64,000 nt of DNA from Dentipellis sp. KUC8613. Its lineage: Eukaryota > Basidiomycota > Agaricomycetes > Russulales > Hericiaceae. Both the position numbers and the translations under genes were made by a program. Within the stretch, counting starts at the first letter, position 1. Every line of letters starts with the position of its first letter. The notes beneath the pieces are model-generated. The model was not told where the DNA came from, searched no databases, and was given only the letters and a program-made list of their open reading frames with translations. The stretch lies in contig NSJX01000002.1 of the NCBI GenBank assembly GCA_002286715.1, positions 296,396-360,395 on the forward strand, in the 5' to 3' direction. Of the stretch, positions 49,639-60,910 are shown piece after piece.

Positions 49639-52040
49639 ATGACTTCCTCGCCCCACAGCACTCCCATCCGGAGCCGAAGTCGAACAGTGGCACCATATAC
49701 GGATACGACGACTGTTTTCGCAAAGCAACGCTACTTTGAGCTCTCGGGAGACATGGATGGTCAATTTGTTGGGCCGATGCCCGTCGCAGACTTTCTCAAG
49801 GCTTTCCTGCCGGAGGCAACAACGCCTTGTCCGCCCATTGGAGGTCGCTTCCACAAACTGCGTTCTGCACCCAAGAAGAAGTTCGAGGATCAGTTTGTGA
49901 GTACTTCCCTTTGTCTCTCCTGAAGGGCGCAGTTGCTGATTGTAATTGTCTCTGCAGATCAGCGCCGTGAATGCATCCGGGATCTGCCCCGGTCTAGATC
50001 TGTTCAATACCACGACCAAGGCCGGAAAGCAGTACGCCTACGACCAGAAGCCAGACATCTCGGTCTGCATCAAGACGAGGTCTGTTGATGCAGACCCAAC
50101 TACATCCCCGGGCGACTCGAGCGATTCCGAGGCGGGCTCAACCATTTCCGAAGAGGAGTCTTCAGCGACAACTTCGGTTGGCTCTGGCGAATCCTCATCC
50201 GAGTCATCGGATGATGCCATATCGAGTGGCTCTGAGTATGTTCCAGAGGGTAGACCATCTGCTCACAAGCCGTCTCATGCCGTCGACTGGTTCGCAATGG
50301 AGCTGTGCATCGAATGCAAACCCCATGAACATGATCCTTTCTCCGATCCCTCTCCCAAGAATACTGCCGACCGCGATACATATAACTTCGAGAGGATATC
50401 GAAAAGGGGAACGGAGGCGAGAGGCCAGCTGATCTCCTACGCTTCCGCTCACATGAGCATGCAATTCCGGGCCTTCTGCTTCTCTGTCTGCCTTCTCAAC
50501 CAGAAGGATGCGCGTCTGATCCGTTGGGATCGTAGTGGCGCCCTTGTGACCGAACGCTTCGACTTCACCAAAGAGGGCAGCCCTCTCGCGGAGTTCCTGT
50601 GGCGGTTCAGTCATATGGATTACGCCCAGCGCGGTCATGACATGACTGTGACCCGTGCGTCGAAGGGAGAGATATCACTTGCGCGGTCGCATGGTCTGGA
50701 GGGTGACATCCACAAAGTTCTCGTGGTCAACGACGCTGACAAGGCCGAACACCATATCCTGATTGCCGCGCCCACCGAATACAAGCTTGTCGTGACCGGA
50801 CGTGCATCGTTTGGCAACATCGGAGTCGACATGGAGACGAAGGCGAAAGTCTGGCTGAAGGACTCGTGGCGAATCAATGTGGACGAGATAGAGAAGGAGT
50901 ACGCGGTGTACAGCAAGCTGGAGAAGGTCCATGTGCGGAATATTGCGCCATTGGTATGCGGCGGGGACGTCGGGAACCAGGAGACGGTGACACAGAAGTA
51001 TGCCGATGCGGCGTGGCGGTACGGCAAAGTGGACTTGCTGCCGCATCGTCATTATCGGCTCGTTCTGGGAATTATAGGACGACCGTTGAAGAATTTTAAC
51101 TCGACCAGAGAGATGGTTCGGGCTGTATACCATGCCCTTATCGGTGCGTTTACTCTCTAGCGATAGCTCGGAAGTCGGTAGCTGATGATTCACCACAGCG
51201 CACTGGGACGCATTCTTTTTAGCGAAGGTTCTTCACCGTGATATCAGTGGTGGTAACATCCTTATCGTTGAAGATGGAGAAGAGACTCGGGGCGTGTTGA
51301 TAGATTGGGATCTGTCGAAGGAGGAGTCGGTGGAGACGGCGCAACCTCGAAGGAAATGGCGCACTGTGAGAAGTTTATTTGACCTGTCTCGTCGTAAACC
51401 ATGCTGATGCCGTGCTCAGGGAACTTGGCGATTCATCTCAGCCGCCATTCTCATGAATACCAGCAAAGTCCATGAGTACTGGCATGATTTGGAGTCATTT
51501 GCCCACGTGATCACGTATCACATCCTTCGCTACCGCCCTTGGAACCTTCAAAGCTTTCGCTCCTATATGGACCATGTATACGACAGCACAGATCCGCAGG
51601 AAGACTCTGACGAGGTTCTTGGTGGCAAAGGAAAGCAAGCATTTTTCGGAGACATATATTTTGAAGCCAGAACACTCAAGAAGGTCATGCCTCCCCATCT
51701 GGCCGGCGTTATCAACGAGCTCCGCGCATCATTCAAGTTTTCTTACAAGAGTGGAGAGGAGTACGACGACGATCGGGAAAAGGCCCACTTGAAGTTACAG
51801 TCACCCGACCTGTATCTCGGAATCCTGGAGAGATACTTGGAGCTTGATGATTGGGCAACTGACGACAAGAGTGACGACCAGCTCAAAGCGAAGCCATCCG
51901 GATCTCAAGCATGTGGTACCGGCAGGAAGAGAAAAGCAAATTTCAACGACAGCACCTTTGTGCCAAGGGACTTCAAGCGCGCGTGTCGGGAACGGGACCG
52001 TGACACCTCCTCGACGCTGACACGTATCACAGAAACATAA
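49639..52040 (+). CDS. FunK1 fungal-type protein kinase, copy 4
   Basis: Intact FunK1 kinase, the best reference copy in the window. Start MTSSPHSTPIRSRS; N-terminal motif GQFVGPMPVADFLKAFLPEA; after the first intron ISAVNASGICPGLDLFNTTT. A Ser/Glu-rich acidic insert follows (SEEESSATTSVGSGESSSES). Core: MELCIECKPHEHDPFSDPSP, DARLIRWDRSGALVTERFDF, VWLKDSWRINVDEIEKEYAV, LPHRHYRLVLGIIGRPL, VLHRDISGGNILIVE, LIDWDLSKEE and GTWRFISAAIL. Introns near 49897-49956, 51145-51199 and 51366-51419. The C-terminal lobe has YWHDLESFAHVITYHILRYR and the glycine patch DSDEVLGGKGKQAFF. The tail carries GRKRKANF and ends TLTRITET. All ATP-site and catalytic residues are present. Close in sequence to copy 1, which has the same orientation 20 kb away, so the two may be duplicates. 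Confidence 0.92.
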
Positions 52041-52623
52041 TGCACAATACCACCATCTCCTGCTTCTCTATCTATACCTATTATTTAATTTCATATGTAT
52101 GAATAGTCTCCGTCAACATTGCTTTTTTCCCGAGGATCATTGTATAACCACGTCATATGCTGAATACGCCATATCCTTTTACTCGACCTGAAGTCATCTT
52201 ATCGTGATCAAGGCCTCTATATAGGTCGACTCCTGGACTGCGTTAGCTGCGCGTAGGGTGAAGAGAAAGGCAGGAGGCCCCCTTCAACAGGCTAGATCCA
52301 AGACGAGCTCGACGGCATTGATGGACCAATCATCAAGTGGGCGGTTCTTCGTTGAGATTTAGATCCATCTCCAGGACACCATGGTGGCACTTTCCCTGAT
52401 GCCCCTCATTCTCGAACGCGTATCTTCGTCTCTTTCATCACAATGGATGGTGTATGATGACTTTGTACATCTTTTGTTAGAGTCTATGCCTATTTTGAAT
52501 GCTATAGCATTTGTTCCTTTCACGCGAAAACGTGCTACGATCCTCAGGCAGACACTGTAAGACAACATGCACAGCCGCACGACAAATGGGAAGGAACGCA
52601 ACCCAGTCAAACAAACCCAAGGG
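52041..52623. other. Convergent intergenic region, no gene supported
   Basis: Between the stop codons of FunK1 copy 4 and the LRR-SAP gene. AT-rich 3' flanks; nothing else seen. Confidence 0.5.
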
Positions 52624-54466
52624 TCAAATCTCCGGAGACCCGTCATACTGCCCGTCGGCTTGAAGCTCCCCCGAATCCTCCCCTTGCCCCTCACCTTCGC
52701 CCCTTCTCCACACCGTCTCACGCACAAGCAAATCCGCCTTCCTGACTTGCAGCAACTCTTGCAGCCTCAGCATGAGCTGTGCCTTGGTCCCATTCACGTC
52801 GATATCGGGATTTCGCGACGCGTGCTCGGTGAGGTTGCGCTTCAAGGCGGCCACTGTGAGGTTTTCGCAGACGGCAGGGTCGGTGATGAACGGCGGGCGG
52901 GGATCTACGAGATACTGGTCCTCCAATTCTGCACAAGTGATGCATTAGTCGACTCCGTTTGTCAAGTGTTACCCCTACCGTAGAGATATTGCTCGCATTC
53001 GGCCGGTATGTCGAGGTCCAACGTGCGGCTCTGATCCTCTCCGCGGAAAGCAAGCACGAGCCGGCGCAGGCCTTTCATAGTGACACTGGTTCCAGCTAGG
53101 GACAAGCGGACGAGCCCGCGAAGGAGGATAATTGCAGGGATGGCGTCGTCGTCGATTCCCAGGTTCCCGCTGATCAGGAGTTCTGTGAGCGTCGAGCGCA
53201 AGGCGACGATGTGGTAGACTCTGCTCAGGCGTGAGTCAAAGGTGCATATATGCGTAGCTTCGGAGGCGTATACGTACGCTTCGTTGCCCACATTCGTGTC
53301 GCAGATATTGAGGCTCTGCAGCTGTGGGAGGTGGTGGATGTGCGTCAGGTCATATGCGTCTATCAAGGCGCCGTCTAACAGCAGCATTTTGAGATTTCGA
53401 AAAGCGTTGGGTGAACCCAGGACTGAGCAGTGCAGCGATCAAAATAAGACCTCGTGAAAAGCCGAGAGATGTTACCATGCAATATGTCGACGCGCTTCGA
53501 ATCTTCGACGATGGATGCACTCAGGTCGAGCCGCTGGATATTTGAGTTTCTCAGCAGGCGAAGAACGTCGCCGGTGAGATGTCCTTGGTCGAAACGCAAG
53601 ATAAGTCGTATGATCGGAGAAATATGAGCGACGTACCGCCAGAAGCAAGAAGGTCCGCAATACGTTGATAACTGAGGGCGCCAGATTCAAGAAGCTTCGC
53701 CTTCACTCCAGTGCCAGGCAGCAGCGTATCCAGGCGCGAAATGAGATCTTCAGAGTTCTGATTCAAGGGTTCTGCGATAGCGTCATGCGAGCGTTTTCGT
53801 TCTGAGGCTGGAGAGTATGAAGCCTGTGTCACGAAAAAGCAGACTATATGCACCTCTAGAAGCCCGAGAGTCACCAGCTTCCGATACGAAGGTCAGATCA
53901 AGCTCAGGAGTCTCAGATACACCAGGGAGGACTGAGAAGTCTCTTGGAAAGACCAGAGGGCTAGCTTTGGTAACCTCGAAGGAGCTCTGGTTGATGCTCT
54001 GGGATGACCGCAAGCGCTTGGACGGACCGTGCAGATCGCTGAAAGTCGTAGACTCGGACCAGATTTTGCGCTGGGTCGACAAGACGGTATCAGGGTTCAA
54101 CTCAGAGGCTCTTCTCTTGACCGGGAAGCCAGATGCAGGAGAAGCACAAGCCGAGTACGCGTTCAAGCATTGAGCGACCGCCGAGCTGTCGCTGTCGCTA
54201 TCAGTCGTCGAGGTCTGAGACTGAGATAGAAGCTCTTGGGTGAACGAGTTCTCGGGGTGCTTCAGAGGCCATCCCATGAATGTTTCGTTGGAACCTTTCG
54301 AGCTGGACGGGTAGAGAAGCCTGGCGAGGAAGGAAAACAAGTACTGGTCACGAGATTGCGGTGGGGTGGAGAATTCGGAAGCAAGGTTCGTTAAAAAGAC
54401 TGAGGCTGGTTCTAGAGGAGAGTAACATGGGTTTTTGAGGTCGACAGAGGGGTTTCTGAAGTCCAT
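52624..54466 (-). CDS. Leucine-rich-repeat protein with C-terminal SAP domain
   Basis: Start MDFRNPSVDLKNPCYSPLEP. A Ser-rich region with basic patches (VKRRASELNP, GPSKRLRSSQS, ERKRSHDAIAEPLNQ) suggests nuclear import. Ribonuclease-inhibitor-like leucine-rich repeats follow: GDVLRLLRNSNIQRLDLSAS, NLKMLLLDGALIDAYDLTHI, HLPQLQSLNICDTNVGNEA, STLTELLISGNLGIDDDA and LLRGLVRLSLAGTSVTMKGL. After an intron the C-terminus holds LTVAALKRNL...NGTKAQLMLRLQELL, the two-helix SAP fold used to bind DNA or chromatin. Six or so short introns join in frame. No F-box is seen. I know of no standard family with this combination, so the role is open: a chromatin-associated adaptor is the simplest inference. The tail is acidic (GEGEGQGEDSGE). 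Confidence 0.75.
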
Positions 54467-54879
54467 GATGAAGCCTGCGTGGGGGAGAAGAGAGACGTGG
54501 GTGTACGGGACAAGCCGATTTTCGAGCCTGCCATGCCGAATATTTGAATATCGCGGAGTCGTATTTTGATCTCAGCTCGACCCCCTGCCACAGGCCATTT
54601 CGGCATAACGAAATCCATTTGTTCTATATAACCACCGTGTATAAACCTATGGACACATGTCCAGTATATGCTAGTACCCATATGCGAGGAGCTGTACTCT
54701 ACAATATATGCAATCAGAGTCAATAAGGTATCGCAGTGCCAGATGAAAGATAAAAAACGACCAGAATGGAATGGCATGCAGTATATGTATACAGTAGGTG
54801 ATTTGCGATGAGCAATGCCTGGTGTATGGCAAGGATGGTGCGACAAGCGTAAGAGTGTTGTGAGATAGATCGGGGACGT
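54467..54879. other. Intergenic region with orphan FunK1-type promoter
   Basis: Holds the upstream region of the LRR-SAP gene (minus) and the 3' flank of the RabGAP gene (minus). On the plus strand it contains a promoter-like module with no gene downstream. Confidence 0.55.
54549..54655 (+). promoter_or_regulatory. Orphan FunK1-type promoter module
   Basis: TCGCGGAGTCGTATTTT (54551-54567) and CTCAGCTCGACC repeat the FunK1 copy 4 promoter start almost base for base. Downstream lie TTTGTTCTATATAACC and GTGTATAAACC, matching the TATA part. No kinase coding sequence follows; the module ends before the RabGAP gene's stop at 54880. Confidence 0.6.
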
Positions 54880-57800
54880 CTAGATGATGGCTTGGAGAAG
54901 CTCGGACATGTGTCGCTCGCGTTTCTTGGTGAGATCGGCTTGTACAACGGTTGATCGGAGGTCATACTCGATCTAAACAAGTGAACACGATCAGTAGGGA
55001 TGCAAAATGAAGAATATGAGCATCATACCTGCAGGACTTTGTCGGGCTGCCACATGCGTGTCGGGAGGCTCTCGAGCGCGACATATACAGCAGGTATGGA
55101 CTCACAGCGCAGCAGCTCATGCTCGCTCAAGCGGAGCACAGCCAATGCCACACGAAAGAGGACATCCACGCCATCGACCACGAACACGTCCCAGACCCTG
55201 AAAAGCGTCTACATTCCATGCACACGTGAGCAACAAAACCTACACAAATGAAATTACGACCCACCTCAACAGGAAGACAGTCTGTAAAGAGCGACAAGAA
55301 CCACGAGAAGGAAATTGCCGGTAGATCGATGCCCAGCTGCGTCAAATGCTGATACAGCTTCGGCATGAACTCCTGGACATATTCCAGCAGCACGAGCGGG
55401 CACGCGCGCGAGGGCAGCAACGACGGCGAGAAGAAGTCCTCCGGAAGGATGCGCTCGATGATCGCCGCAAGCACCCAGAACGCATCCTCCTCGTCCGCAT
55501 ACACCAGCAACAGCGTCGACGCAATGAGGTTCATCCCCTGACAATACCCCACCGCCGGATTGCGGCGGCTATACGCGACCAGCACGCGGCGCAGCTTCTC
55601 CACGCCCGCGCCATCGCCCCCAAAGAACACATTCAGCGGCATCGTGCGCCCGACGTCCTTCTCGATCTCCCTCACCACGCCGCCATCCCCGCCGCCCTCC
55701 GCATGCGCCTTCGCTTCCGCCTCTGCCTCCGCGAGCAGATCCGTGAACAGCCCGGGCTCGCGCATCTCCAGCCCACCACTGCACTCGAGCCACAGCTTCG
55801 CGCGGTACGCCAGCGGCACGCCCGCGCGCACGAGCCTGTCAAGCTCGCGACGGCCCGACGCGCCGAGCTGCGCGAATCCAATGAGGCCCTCGCTGTGCGA
55901 CAGCTCGTCCTCAGCCAGGGCGGTGCCGAGCCCGAGCAGCGCCGCCGCGCCCGACTGCGCGCTCGCACTGGCGGACGGCTTGACGCTCAGCGCGGCGCCC
56001 GCGAGCGCCCTGTCGCGCTGCCGCACGAACGCGTCCCACTCCCGGCGCTGCGCGGCCTGGCGCGCGTCGTGGAGGTCCGTGAGCTGCGCGAGCAGGCGCC
56101 GCACGACGTTCACGCAGATGTGGCGCGGCGTGTCCGCGTCGATCGCGAGGATCGCCGTCGCGGGCTTCTGCGTCTGCCCTGCAGCGGGCGTCGTCACCGT
56201 CGAGGAGCGCTTGCGGCCCGTGCCCGTGTGCGTGCTGGCGGGCCGCGAGTCGTCCGTGCCCGTGCCTGTGCCCGTGGAGTCGACGGTCGGCACGCGGTGC
56301 AAAGATGCAGCTGCGCTGCGTGGCTCCAGGACCACTTCGCCGTCGCACTCGCACTGCTCTTTGAGCACCTCGATCGCGCCGGGCCCCTCGTCTTCTTCAT
56401 CAGACCATTCGTTGTCTTCTGCGCGGTCCGCGATCTTGATCCCCGTGAGACACGCAGGCGCCGCGCTCCCGCACGCATGGGCGCGGACGAGCAGCAGCGC
56501 ATCGTACAGCGAGACGTCGTACATGAACCCGAAGCGGTCCGTGAGCGGGTGCGCTGCGTCGACGTAGAGCGAGAGGCGGGATGCCGAGTTGGGGAGGGGG
56601 ATGGAGGGGCGGAAGTCGCGCGCGGTGAGGGGCGTGTAGTTGCGCGAGAGGTACTCTGTCGGTGGTTTCGAGGTGGCGGGGATGATGGACTCGAGTGGGA
56701 CCGAGGCGATCTTGCGTGTTGGCGGGACGGCAGGGTTGGCTTGCGCTGACTGGGTTTGGGCATCGGACGAAGACGTGACGGTGATGCGGGACGCGGATTC
56801 GGGAAGGACGGTAGGGCGCCGAGAAGACTGCTGCAAGAACGTCCCGAAGAGAGGCGACGCGAGTCCTGAGGCCGAGAACGACTTTGTGCGCGTCTTTGCA
56901 GGGCGGGGTGTATCGTCGGCTGCGTGCAGCGCACGGTTGAGTGTCCCGGCGACGTCACCGTTCACCTGGCTCAGCGTCACCTTTGGCTTCGTCTGCTCAG
57001 CCTTCTCCTGGCGTCGCTCCTTCTTCTCCTTCGGGGCATGGCGGATCTCGAGTCCACTTTCCCGAGCATGTTGCACAAGCTCGAGGGCGAGCCTGGCAAC
57101 GAGAGGACCGGTGTCCTGACCTTGGTCTGCGAGAATGCTACTCGGGTCATTCGTCATAACCCGGGTGGCGTTGACAATTGCCTGAAGCGAAGAGCCTTGC
57201 GGCGGTTTCTCGCCTGGCGCATAGGGCGAAGCGGCAGATGGATCAGGCGAAGGGGCAGTAGAACGTTGCAGATCCGTAGTCAGAGTCGGCGCAGCAGCGG
57301 TAGATGCAGAAAAAGCAGCTTGGACTGGAGAGCCTACAGTAGAGTTGGCGACAGATTGAGATCGCACGTCTTCGACTTCTGGGGAAGCGTCGAACGCGGA
57401 TATGTCGGACACGGAGAGGTTGCGCCGCTTCTTCCCAGGGGTCGTGAAAGCAGGGTTGAGAATCGAGAAGCCAAGCGTGCCGAAGACGCTCTTGCCGCCC
57501 TTGCGGCGGGGGGTCTTCAGTACTGGCGTTGTGGGAAGCGACATCGAGTCGTCAGGAATGTCTTTCGATGCAGACACTTCCGAGTCAGTCGCAGCTTCGT
57601 CTTTGGCATCCTCTTCGGGAAGCGGAAAGGGTACTCGTCCGCTCCTGGATCGGCCCTTTGACCACCAGGTCCCCATCCATTCACTGACAGATGAGTGTTC
57701 GGATCTCGCACTCGCCTGTGTATCCAAACTGGGTGCCTTCTGGCTAGCGTTGCTGGTGGAGTGAATACTGACATTGTCGGTGGGTAGTGAACTTGATGAT

Positions 57801-58818
57801 GGTGCTACAGACTGCGCGTCGTCGGCTTCGGATACGGATGCCGCCGAATCCTCATCAGCCGGAGGCGTGATGGTGATCTTGGATGCCATGGGCGTAGAGC
57901 TCTCTCTGAGCTCCTCGGTGCGCACGAGCAGCCCATCGTCTTCAATAGCCTCCGACAAGGTCTCTGTAAGCGACTTGGAGCACAAAGCACTTTTCAGTAT
58001 CACGCAGGACAGGCTACATAACTAAGCATAACACTTACGATATGGCTCTGCTTCCTCTGTATTCGATGTCCATCCTCATCGTCATCCGTGAACAACGACT
58101 GAATGACCCTCCTCGCAACCTCCAACTCGGACGGCATCAACTCCTTCATAAGCTCTTCCGCCCTCTGCCGCCTCGCAACCTCCTTCTCCACCAAAATTCG
58201 TCTCGCCTCCTCCAGCTCCATCCGTATTCGGGTTAAATTATGCGTCGCGGAAGATAACACGCGCAGCGCGGCGTGGTACGGATGGCCCGCTGCGACCGCA
58301 GGCGAATCGGACGCGCTGAGCGCCGCAATGGTCTCCTGGATCGCCTCGTCCGAGCACTCGTGCCACCGCGTCGCCAGGATCCGCGCGGTCGCCTCGGGGC
58401 TGAGTCCCACATCGTCTGCAACAATGCTCGGCTCCGGCGCCAGAACGTCCTTCGACGACCCCACAACGAACAGCGGCGGGGGACGGTGCGCGCCGTCCCA
58501 CGTCGTGGGCAGCGATAGTGGCGGCGCATGCCGTCCGTAACCACGCACGCTGCCGTCCCAGTTTGCGGCGTCCGAACCCTGCTGCAGCTGCGCTTTGAGC
58601 GCGAAGTAGTTTGGTGAGCTCCGCGGGGTTGGGCGTGGCGTTTGGGTTTGGGCGGGCGCGCTGGAGCTGGATCCTGGAGATGCGATCGTCGCGCCGCGGT
58701 CATGCTTTGTGCCGCCGCGCGAGCGACGCGAGCGCGGGGGCTGGTCGTCGGCCAGGAGCGGGTGCGAGTGCACCGGGGTGCTTGTGGGCGCCGGGGACGA
58801 CGCCGACGAGCTCGCCAT
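54880..58818 (-). CDS. TBC-domain RabGAP
   Basis: GTPase-activating protein for Rab-type small GTPases in membrane traffic. The start MASSSASSPAPTSTPVHSHP opens a disordered region, followed by NYFALKAQLQQGSDAANWDG, a coiled coil (RIRMELEEARRILVEKEVAR) and an intron at about 58018-58039. A long Ser/Pro-rich stretch with TPP/SP sites follows. The TBC domain starts RRELDRLVRAGVPLAYRAKL. The arginine finger sits in REIEKDVGRT (IxxDxxR) and the glutamine finger in VGYCQGMNLIAS; then EEDAFWVLAAIIERILPEDF, YVQEFMPKLYQHL, PAISFSWFLSLFTDCLPVE and, after an intron, TLFRVWDVFVVDGVDVLFRV. Both catalytic fingers are intact, so GAP activity is expected. The last exon encodes IEYDLRSTVVQADLTKKRER. About 1,270 residues. 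An N-terminal acidic insert (NEWSDEEDEGPG) lies in what may be a degenerate lipid-binding region. Confidence 0.9.
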
Positions 58819-59112
58819 TGCTGTTGTTGCGCGCTGGCGGGGTGCGCGAGTGTGTTGTGTTGGTGAGAAGGAGAGGTGGGGATGGTTCACCGGTTGCAAG
58901 GGAGGTCGTCAGTAGAAACAAGTTACGGGCGGCGGGGTAGCCGCAGACGCGTCTAAGCATCATCACCACGTTACCGCCACGTGCGCTTCCGTTCCGCCGC
59001 GGCGCGCGTCCGAGCCGCGTCTGCTCTGCTTTCGTTTCTCCTCCTCCTCTCCTCCTCCTTCGGCTCGACTCTCGCATCGCCTCGCTTGCCTCGGCCGAAC
59101 ACGCACACATCA

Positions 59113-59473
59113 ATGGGTTGGTTTAGCAGCGAAAAGCAAGAGGCGCCGCGCGCCGCCTCGAGGGACGAACGCACGCGGTGCTGGGAGGCCCGTGATGCAT
59201 ACTTCGAGTGCTTGGACGCGGCAGGCGTGGTCGCCGCTGGCACCGAGGGCAACAAGTGCGCCGCCACGCTCAAAGCGTACGAGCAGAACTGCGCAAAGAG
59301 CTGGGTGAGTCTCGCGCGGGGCCTGTGCTGGCATATCCGGCGCTGCGTGCTCACGGTGCGGTGCGCGTGGGCAGATCGTGTACTTCAACAAGCGAAGAGT
59401 GATTGCGGAGCAGCAGAAGCCCATCCTCGAGCAGGCAGCGCGGCAGGCGGAGGAGGCGAAGCGCAGATCATAG
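59113..59473 (+). CDS. COA6: Cytochrome c oxidase assembly factor 6
   Basis: Small mitochondrial intermembrane-space protein that helps load copper onto the Cox2 subunit of cytochrome c oxidase. MGWFSSEKQEAPRAASRDER precedes CWEARDAYFEC, a CX9C motif, and CAATLKAYEQNC, a CX10C motif; this CX9C/CX10C pair is the COA6 hallmark, imported and oxidised by the Mia40 route. One intron (donor gtgagtctc, acceptor gtgggcag) then gives AKSW|IVYFNKRRVIAEQQ, the conserved C-terminal helix. About 96 residues, normal size. The frame is open upstream of the chosen ATG but offers no other ATG. It is divergent from the RabGAP gene with 294 bases between the start codons. Confidence 0.92.
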
Positions 59474-60882
59474 CTGCCAATGCCGGTGCGATAGTCCTTT
59501 TTCGTGTCGGCCGCCGTCGCGGTCACGGTGCGCCATCTGTCATGTCTTTCAATGCGCTGCGCTTCTCTTGATGCTGTTCCTCCTTCCTCGACAGGCCCCA
59601 GCCGCAAGCCCATCTCGCTATCTTTATCTGAAACATTGTATCATACGTACACCAGCACATATGCATCTTCGCGACATCCCCAACTCAGACTCAGTGCCAT
59701 CTCCCCCAGACACTTTGCCACGCAGTGTAGGCTTCTTTGACCCCTTTGGCAGGATACGAGGCGGCTATCAGGCTCCAAACATGGATCGTGTGCTCTGTAC
59801 CAACTTGATATTCGCTTGGCGTGGGTGTGCTGGCGCTGTAGGCTGGTAAAGTCTCCGTAATGCACAGGTAACGAGCGCTACCTACCACACCAAATCTCTC
59901 ACTGCTTCTAAACAAAGTACGTCCATTTGTACACCTCGCTACCATCTCTTCTTTTGTGTAGGTCTCCTAGGGCTGGCGCCAATCCGCCCTCCAGACACAG
60001 ATGTACAGCAACGTTGCGTTGTGGAAAGAGCGCGCGCGCACACACACATCACCGCGGCCCTCAGCCAACTCTGACCACAAGCACCGCGCGCCCCGAACTC
60101 AATCTCTCTGGTATGCCACACGAATATTCACACCGACCCGAGCGCACTTCATACCCTCCAACCGTGCTTCTTTCCGACGTGGCGCACCCAACAATCAATA
60201 CGAATCAACACACCCACATCGCCTCTGCCTTCCCCCAGAGCCCGACATCAACAGCTCGGGTTTCGCGTGCGGATGTGCCGTCTGCGCCGCGGGACACCAA
60301 GCTCGAAGCACTGGTGATCCTGATCTGCTGTGCCCCGAGTCCACGCACCGGCAATCCCCGCGCGACCCCCATACAGCAAGCACATCCACAAATACGAATA
60401 TGTTGTGCACGCAGCGACTGTTCAATGTGTATGTGCTTCCGCGGATTATGTATGCAGACGCCATCTGTTCGACTGGTGCCACAGCGTCGAGCGACGTGTT
60501 ATCAGTTTGCACGGCAGCGCTGTCCGTTCTCATCTGCGACTGACGACGGACGACCTGCAGCATCGCGTCCCCTTGATCATGATCCACTTCACGGTTAGAG
60601 TTCGCGCGCAGGTGCAGATGCGGATGCCGGATGTGGACGCTATGTCCACCGTCGAGAATCCTTCCCAGTGCCGGTGTGCGGGATCGGCCCTTGGGATGTG
60701 GCCTGCTTCCCAGTCGTTGGAGCAGCGTGTCGCATGCCGCTTGACGTGGGGGTTGGTACTTGTCACCGAGTAGACTTGCTTCGCGCGGCAGCCCACAACA
60801 GAAGCAGAACCCGAAGGTAAAACTCACATTTTTCGAGTTTGTAGATCCTGCGTGCGCACGTCCCGCGATGCAAGCATGCTAC

Positions 60883-60910
60883 CTCGGGTCTCGGGTCTCG
60901 GGTTTCGGGT
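60883..60910. repeat. CTCGGGT/TTCGGGT heptamer, four copies
   Basis: Three CTCGGGT units and one TTCGGGT in tandem, followed by a partial unit. Simple repeat; role unknown. Confidence 0.8.

Noticed and set aside
58981..59112. N-terminal extension of COA6 with a hydrophobic stretch (possible signal peptide)
   Set aside because: The extension opens with GTG and has no ATG; COA6 proteins normally start close to the first CX9C motif.
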